Assembly: GCA_019321725.1 (NCBI GenBank)
Contig: CM033116.1
Span: forward strand, 11,364,841 to 11,428,840
Length of the DNA stretch: 64,000 nt
Reading direction: 5' to 3'
Origin: Paulownia fortunei
Lineage: Eukaryota > Streptophyta > Magnoliopsida > Lamiales > Paulowniaceae
The position numbers were made by a program, and so were the translations under genes. A model generated the notes under the pieces. The model saw nothing but the letters and a program-made list of their open reading frames with translations, ran no database searches and was not told the origin of the DNA. Each line of letters starts with the position of its first letter. Position 1 is the first letter of the stretch. Shown here piece by piece: positions 58,948-64,000 of the stretch.

Positions 58948-59796
58948 TATTAAAGTAGTGCCCAACGAGCCAATTAGATTGGTCATTTTTAGTACTCCTG
59001 TAAAATACTTTCTTATTCGATTTACATTAATAAAAATGCAATCTTTATCTTAAATTTAAATTACTAAAATTAGATTTAAGTCCCTGGATCACATATAGAT
59101 ATGAGACATGGTCACGAATAAGATGACGATTATGGAATATGTCTCTATGACTGTGATCTTAGAATACTTTTCAAGTCAAGGTTTCATTGGGAAGGGACAT
59201 CGATAAGCCTATAAAATCTTGCACATATGATGCTAGCTCGCAAGGAGGGTGCTTCGTCCCATAGACACCGATGTTGTGACACTAGTGAAGTATGCAGGTG
59301 CTCGTTAGAAAATAAGTGTACTAAACAACCTTATTAGAAAAATCCTAAGAAAATATTGATTGCTGAATAAGAATATCCTTCATTATGATAGTGTATAAAT
59401 TAGTCCTTTGACTTGAGGCACCGTTGTAGCTTTGTGTGCAATATGGTGTACTTTATTTTATTTTCAAATAGTTTGTCAATAACAAAGAGAATATTTTTAG
59501 GTGCTTCATCTTGCATATGAGGGTTTATAAGTAGTCAACAAATGATTCATCACATATTTCATAGAATAGGTGAATCTCCTATACTTTCCACTGTACTTGA
59601 TTCTGAAATCTATGACCATAGTTGGGATCAATAATTAGGAAATGAGTTTTCTAATTAGCATCCATGAATTGAAATACTAGAAATGGATACGTAGATTTAA
59701 GCTATTAGAGTTTCGACTAATAATTAGTGCATACACTTAATCAAGAGATTAGTTGATGGTAGCACCATATTTGCATAATATTCATAATTGAAGATG

Positions 59797-59804
59797 TTCA
59801 TATT
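59797..59804. repeat. 8-bp target-site duplication TTCATATT (other copy 60840-60847)
   Basis: A perfect 8-bp direct repeat directly outside the terminal inverted repeats. Eight bases is the size made by hAT transposases. Confidence 0.88.
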
Positions 59805-60839
59805 CAGACCCGACCACAGGCCGGGTCCGAACCGGACCCGGACCATGACTGGACCGTGGTCAACGGGTCAGAACCCGTTGACCACGGTTCACGGGTCGAA
59901 ACTGTGAACCGGCCCGTGAGTCCACGGGCCGATTACGGCCGGAACCGCCGGGCTCGACCCGGCAGTTTTTATTTTTTTTATTTTTTTTTAATTTCAAAAT
60001 AGTGTGTAAAAATGTGCTATGTAGGTTTTGAACTTGTGACCTCCAAACTATTAATAGAATACTCTAACCAAGTGAGCTAATAGATCATATGTTTATAATT
60101 TTGAATAAGTGCATAAATAAGTCTCATGATTTGTTTTTTCATCTTTTTTCCCTCAAATTGCTTATCTTATTTTTTAAAATCAATATAATTGGTATTGTGT
60201 CATTCTTTAAATTTAATTAATTAGTTTCAACAAATTACAAATCAAGTCCTATATTTAAGTATTCAACATTTCATCTTAATAATAAGTAAAGTTTTGAAAA
60301 TTATCTAATGATACTACTTTACAATGTAAATTTATAATTTTTTAAAAGTATTTAATAATGTTACTTTACAATATCTACTGTTTATTCCCCAACTTCTCAT
60401 TTAATATTATTAAATTATTGTAATGTTTAATTGATTTTATATAATAATATTAACTCCAAAAACTAAAATTTAGTAAATTGTGTTTTATCAATACAGTGTA
60501 AATGAAAAAAATATTTTTTAAAAATTTCATAAATTAATTTAGTCACTTTTGTTTTGGATCATATGCTTAAATTTTAGTTATTTTTTTTCAAATTTAAGTT
60601 ATTTTTTTTTCATTAAGTTTAAAAAGTAACAATATTTTTTGTAAATTTAAATTCAAAAAAATTTTAAAAAATAAAATAAAATATAAGGGTCGGAACCGTA
60701 ACCGGAACCGTAACCGGCGGTTCCAGAACCCGCACCGTAACCGGCCTTGGTGGTTAAGGTTAAGGGTCGGGATTTTCTTGAACCGTGGAATCGGCGGTTC
60801 CGAACCGTAACCGCGGTTCTTGAACCGTGGTCAGGTCTA
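59805..60839. mobile_element. Non-autonomous hAT-like DNA transposon (1035 bp)
   Basis: Terminal inverted repeats: CAGACCCGACCAC at the left; the right end reversed reads TAGACCTGACCAC. With the 8-bp duplication this fits the hAT superfamily. The ends are G+C-rich and packed with CGGGTC, ACCGTG, AACCGTAACCGG and CGGTTC words, forming subterminal repeats. The 650-bp middle is A+T-rich with no transposase, so movement would need an enzyme in trans. The 66-codon minus-strand frame at 60653-60853 only reads the subterminal repeats. Confidence 0.82.
60023..60084 (-). other. tRNA-like segment inside the hAT-like element
   Basis: On the minus strand TAGCTCACTTGGTTAGAG resembles a tRNA D-arm (A box), and AAGTTCAAAACC about 30 bases on resembles the T-arm (B box). 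No acceptor stem can be formed convincingly, so it is not a working tRNA gene. It may be tRNA-derived. Confidence 0.45.
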
Positions 60840-61416
60840 TTCATATTCTTCACCTACATCTAGGTCTTCATAGCATGTTGTTAGATGCTACCCATGATTG
60901 GTAAGGTTCTCCAAATTAATGAGTTAATTTAAAGACGATTAATTAATCAAAATAATTAGATAATTAATTATTCAATTAAGTCGCAATGGTTGTGGAGTCC
61001 ACTACTATCTTATTGGTAAATGTAAGAGGTTACACACAAACTTGAACAATTTCATTTATTGCCTAACTAATAATCTAAGAGTTGGGTTAAATTTAATTAA
61101 TATGATTAATTAAATTGAGTTTAATAAATTCAATTAGATCAATTAATTGACCTAATTGGATTAAGTGTCTCAACATGAAATAAATAATTAATTGATTAAA
61201 TAAATTGATTATACTAGGCAATTAACATGGATTCAATTAATTAATAAGGTCAATGTCCATTGGATGTGGACTTGTAGGAAACCATTAGAGATTAAATAAG
61301 AATTTAATTCCTAATTGAATTAGGGTTCTAGTCTTTTACTTGGATACAAGAATTACCTTTTTGAAATGCAAGGGTTGGACAAGGAAAGGGACTTCATTAC
61401 ATGGTATCACATATGC

Positions 61417-61424
61417 TATATAAG
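61417..61424 (+). promoter_or_regulatory. LTR TATA box
   Basis: TATATAAG in the part of the LTR matching the TATA boxes at 11790 and 34456. The surrounding sequence has diverged. Confidence 0.4.
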
Positions 61425-61987
61425 CATACATGACCGCAGAAAATTACCAGCATTAGAGCTTGCAATTTTCAGCCACTCTTTTTCTTGCTTGGAGAATTAT
61501 TTATTTCCATTTTCTTGTCCAAGTTTCCACCAAATCCCAGTTCTTAGTTTTATAATATTGATTAATTGTTCTTTCACTAGTTCAATTAAGAGTTGATTAT
61601 TCACCTAAAATAAATAGAGATTTATTGTTGTTCCATACACACACTTTTTACACTAGAATTATCGGGTTGTGTTTTACTAGCATAATGGCAATCGCAAATG
61701 GACATTCAGAGTATGAATATGCTTGGAGGAACAATGCATAGAGTTCTAGGTGAATCAATCTATTCAAGGGGTTTGGAATCGTGAAGTATTCATGGAAAGA
61801 TAACAACTTGAGTCATTTGTAGAACATCTTCATTAATCGAATACTCCAGATTTAATCTAATTAAACTTTTAAACTTCAAAATATCATTAAAGGTATCAAT
61901 CTATGCATAATCGATCAGTCGCATCGAATCCAAGATATATATTAAACATGCATAGACGTATGTTGAATTCAAAATTTTAAATTTCTG

Positions 61988-62190
61988 CTAGGTTCAGTAA
62001 CTCAAGATTTTACTACCTGGACACTCTGTGCATGCTTCATATATGTCACTAGCAATGAAATCCTAACAGGTTTGATAAAATAAAGAAGAAAATCCATCAC
62101 GGCCAGCCATGTTATCTGGATCAATACTAAAGGTCGCATCCTTGATTTCACTCAAGAAAGCAGCAACGCAAAAATTATTCCCACCTTCTC
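61988..62190 (-). pseudogene. LINE reverse transcriptase scrap
   Basis: On the minus strand EIKDATFSIDPDNMAGRDGF, then YQTC, a stop, and DFI. The pattern EI--A-FSI-P----GPDGF---FYQ-CW is the start of the RT domain in plant L1-type LINE ORF2 (here GRDGF for GPDGF and a stop for Trp). Only about 60 codons survive. It is joined to a truncated copia LTR on the left. Confidence 0.7.
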
Positions 62191-62424
62191 ACGACTGATA
62201 TGGTTGTAAACAAGAAAAATCTGGATTATACATTTCAGCATTACCGTAGGAAAGTAGCTGCTCAAAAAATCTTGATGCCGAGTCAGGAATCTAAGCAGGA
62301 GACTAAACGAATTCAAGATTTCTATATTCTTTTCTTAACAAGCGAGTGGAAACATGCACTATTCCATTCGCCCTTTTTACGCTATTTGAATTTAGTCTTT
62401 GTCGGGTTCGCTATAATTGGAGGG
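62191..62424. other. Unassigned piece with an 81-codon open frame
   Basis: The plus-strand frame 62200-62445 begins MVVNKKNLDYTFQHYRRKVA and ends with a hydrophobic FLRYLNLVFVGFAIIGG segment that runs into the copia LTR. No family is recognised and it may be chance. It fills the space between the LINE scrap and the next LTR. Confidence 0.25.
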
Positions 62425-62763
62425 GTAAACGCAGTGAAAAATTAAAATTTTATTAATCATAAACTTAACCTCTCGATTCGAAAGCAATTTTAATAATCGC
62501 GCTTATTCAAGTGAATATATAAATAAATATAAAATTTGAATTATACCTTCCGTGCATTGTAGGAAATGAAGCAATTAATTGTTTATCATGAACTATCAGA
62601 ATTCACAAGGATTCAAGTGTCTCCCCTCTATCAGGTCCACAATATGAAAGATTAACACCAATCAAAAGGATTCACTAGTATCCTTTTAATTGTTTACTGA
62701 TCTAAAATCGGAGTAAATTTTCAAGAATAATAAAGATTAATTTTTTAAGTTCTTGAAACTATA

Positions 62764-62765
<2 letters not shown>

Positions 62766-62833
<68 letters not shown>
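62766..62833. repeat. (AT)n(GT)n microsatellite
   Basis: About 17 AT units followed by about 16 GT units, uninterrupted, inside the copia LTR. Confidence 0.95.
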
Positions 62834-62835
<2 letters not shown>

Positions 62836-63539
62836 AGAATAACAAGAAACTGATTTTTTTTTAAAGAACAAGAAAATCAAGATAACAAGAAAACGTTTTT
62901 CTTTTTCTTTTTTTTCTTTTCCTTTTCTTAGAGAGAAAAATTGAAGACTTTAAACAAAATAATTTTTGCTTAAATTTTCCGAATTAATTATGTAATTTTT
63001 GGCCATAGTGATTTATAGGGGCTAAAAATTTGACTTTTCTCCAACTATTAAAAAGTTTGTCAATTTTGAATTATTTCAAAGTCTTATCTTCGAAGGATTT
63101 CAAATCTTCCAACAATTTTTTTCTTTTCTCTCTCCTATGTATGTGGACTAATTTAAAACTATACTAATAATCAAAATTGTCTACATATTTTCAAATAATA
63201 TCAAGATAGATATATATCATATATATACTATAATTATATTTATATATAAATTAAATCTTAGTGGCCGATTTTATCCCATAAATTTGGTCACTACATTTAT
63301 TTATCTATAAATATGTTAATTAAATAAATTATATTTATTTATTTATTTATTCTCTTCATATTTTAGTGGGTTTCTTAAGTGATCCACATTAATTTTTAGG
63401 CTTGAACTCAAAAATCCACAAATCAATCCAATTGATTCAATTTCAATTTAATCAATTCAATTGATTACTTTAATTTACTCCAATTGAGCTTTCTAATCAA
63501 ATTAGGTCCAATTAAATAATCCAATTTTAATTGAATAAT

Positions 63540-63588
63540 TTAATTAATTAATTAATTAATTAATTAATTAATATTAATTAATTAATTT
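63540..63588. repeat. TTAA tandem repeat
   Basis: About a dozen consecutive TTAA units with one slip, an expanded form of the TTAATTAA core of this LTR family. Confidence 0.9.
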
Positions 63589-64000
63589 TCAACCATTAGA
63601 TAATTCTCAAAATTAGAAATGTTACTTTCCATAAAAATGTGTAACCTTCTTAGGTTCACTACTAAGCTAATAGTGGGTTTACAACGTTTGCAACTTATGA
63701 ATAACAATTATTCTAATTAATTAATTCACTTGGAATTAACTCCTTAATTCCAAAAACTTCACTATTCATGAAAACACCTACCAAGTAATCATGACAAACT
63801 AGTCTTAAGTGAAAAAGCAAATAAACCTATTTTAGTTGCGAGTACCATACACGTACGGTCCTTTTCTTTCGATAAGTAATCTTCCAATTGAATTTAGGGC
63901 ATGGATTATAAGTTGAAATCCTAAATGATTCAATAACTGTTATCCCATTTCAAGTTCCAATGATTTTTGATGAATTACGAATCATCCTGCCTTGGCCAAG

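Larger units (their letters stand above)
58948..61987 (+). mobile_element. Ty1/copia 3' LTR carrying a hAT-like insertion
   Basis: Starts TATTAAAGTAGTGCCC and follows the family through the mid-LTR (59500) and the TTAATTAA core (60930-61240). It ends truncated near TTAAATTTCTGC at 61987, about 50 bp short of the usual ...CCAACA. Without the hAT insert it is about 2.0 kb. The 61366-61596 frame overlaps the promoter region and is not a gene. Confidence 0.75.
62425..64000 (-). mobile_element. Ty1/copia LTR, minus orientation, runs off the window
   Basis: Starts at its 3' end with TAAACGCAGTGAAAAATTAAA, as at 35018 and 38615 (TATACGCAGTGAAATTTAAA). It contains the TTAATTAA core (63535-63590) and the conserved GTACGGTCCTTTT...AATCTTCC block (63853-63890). 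The 5' end lies beyond 64000. Frames inside are not genes. Confidence 0.75.

Noticed and set aside
60023..60084. Functional tRNA gene
   Set aside because: Only A-box and B-box-like pieces are present, with no acceptor stem pairing and it is inside a transposon.
60653..60853. Arg/Gly-rich 66-codon minus-strand frame
   Set aside because: It reads the ACCGTAACCGG subterminal repeats of the hAT-like element.
63540..63588. CRISPR-like or replication-origin array from evenly spaced TTAATTAA words (also 880-1520, 11160-11640, 35880-36090)
   Set aside because: The words have no constant spacers. They belong to the core of a copia LTR family and are a simple-sequence feature of plant nuclear DNA.

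Overview
This is nuclear DNA of a flowering plant, probably a eudicot. It is very A+T-rich and made almost entirely of LTR retrotransposons: Athila-type Ty3/gypsy, a chromodomain Ty3/gypsy lineage (Tekay/Del-like) and a Ty1/copia family with unusually long LTRs of 2.1-2.3 kb. There are also LINE fragments and one hAT-like DNA transposon. No intact host gene, rRNA gene or functional tRNA gene was found. The species cannot be named from the sequence. Nearly every coding region is broken by stops or frameshifts, and a 100-N scaffold gap lies at 56901-57000. The pattern suits old pericentromeric or intergenic heterochromatin.

Layout. 1-2421: start of a minus-strand copia element (primer-binding site and 2.3-kb LTR). 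2422-3970: unassigned A+T-rich DNA. 3971-14394: a copia LTR / short non-coding internal / LTR unit whose first LTR is split by a complete Athila-type element lacking polymerase (4419-10829, target-site duplication ATATG). 14395-21195: a scrambled chromovirus (chromodomain end, LTR, gag, protease, RT, RNase H, LTR end), itself carrying an Athila LTR piece. 21196-22093 and 33248-33620: two halves of a minus-strand LINE, split by a nearly complete 11.2-kb Athila element (22094-33247, duplication CTTGG). 33621-41472: a plus-strand copia LTR pair containing a minus-strand copia element (34994-40685, probable duplication CCCAA). 41473-51898: a third, polymerase-less Athila element, interrupted by a copia solo LTR (45735-50840), which is in turn interrupted by a chromovirus solo LTR (46916-49744, duplication TTAGG). 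51899-56900: two abutting chromovirus LTRs. 57508-61987: a deleted copia element whose 3' LTR carries a 1.0-kb hAT-like element (8-bp duplication TTCATATT). 61988-62190: LINE RT scrap. 62425-64000: another minus-strand copia LTR.

The most interesting item is inside the large Athila element. Between integrase and the 3' non-coding block, in the element's sense orientation, lies an apparently intronless, internally deleted piece of a plant LOG gene (cytokinin-activating phosphoribohydrolase), at 25011-25447. A second, unidentified coding relic sits just upstream at 25640-26154. This looks like capture of host transcript sequence by a retrotransposon. The other notable pattern is that two Athila-type copies share the same plan of gag-protease, no RT/integrase and a conserved 3' block, which suggests a non-autonomous subfamily.
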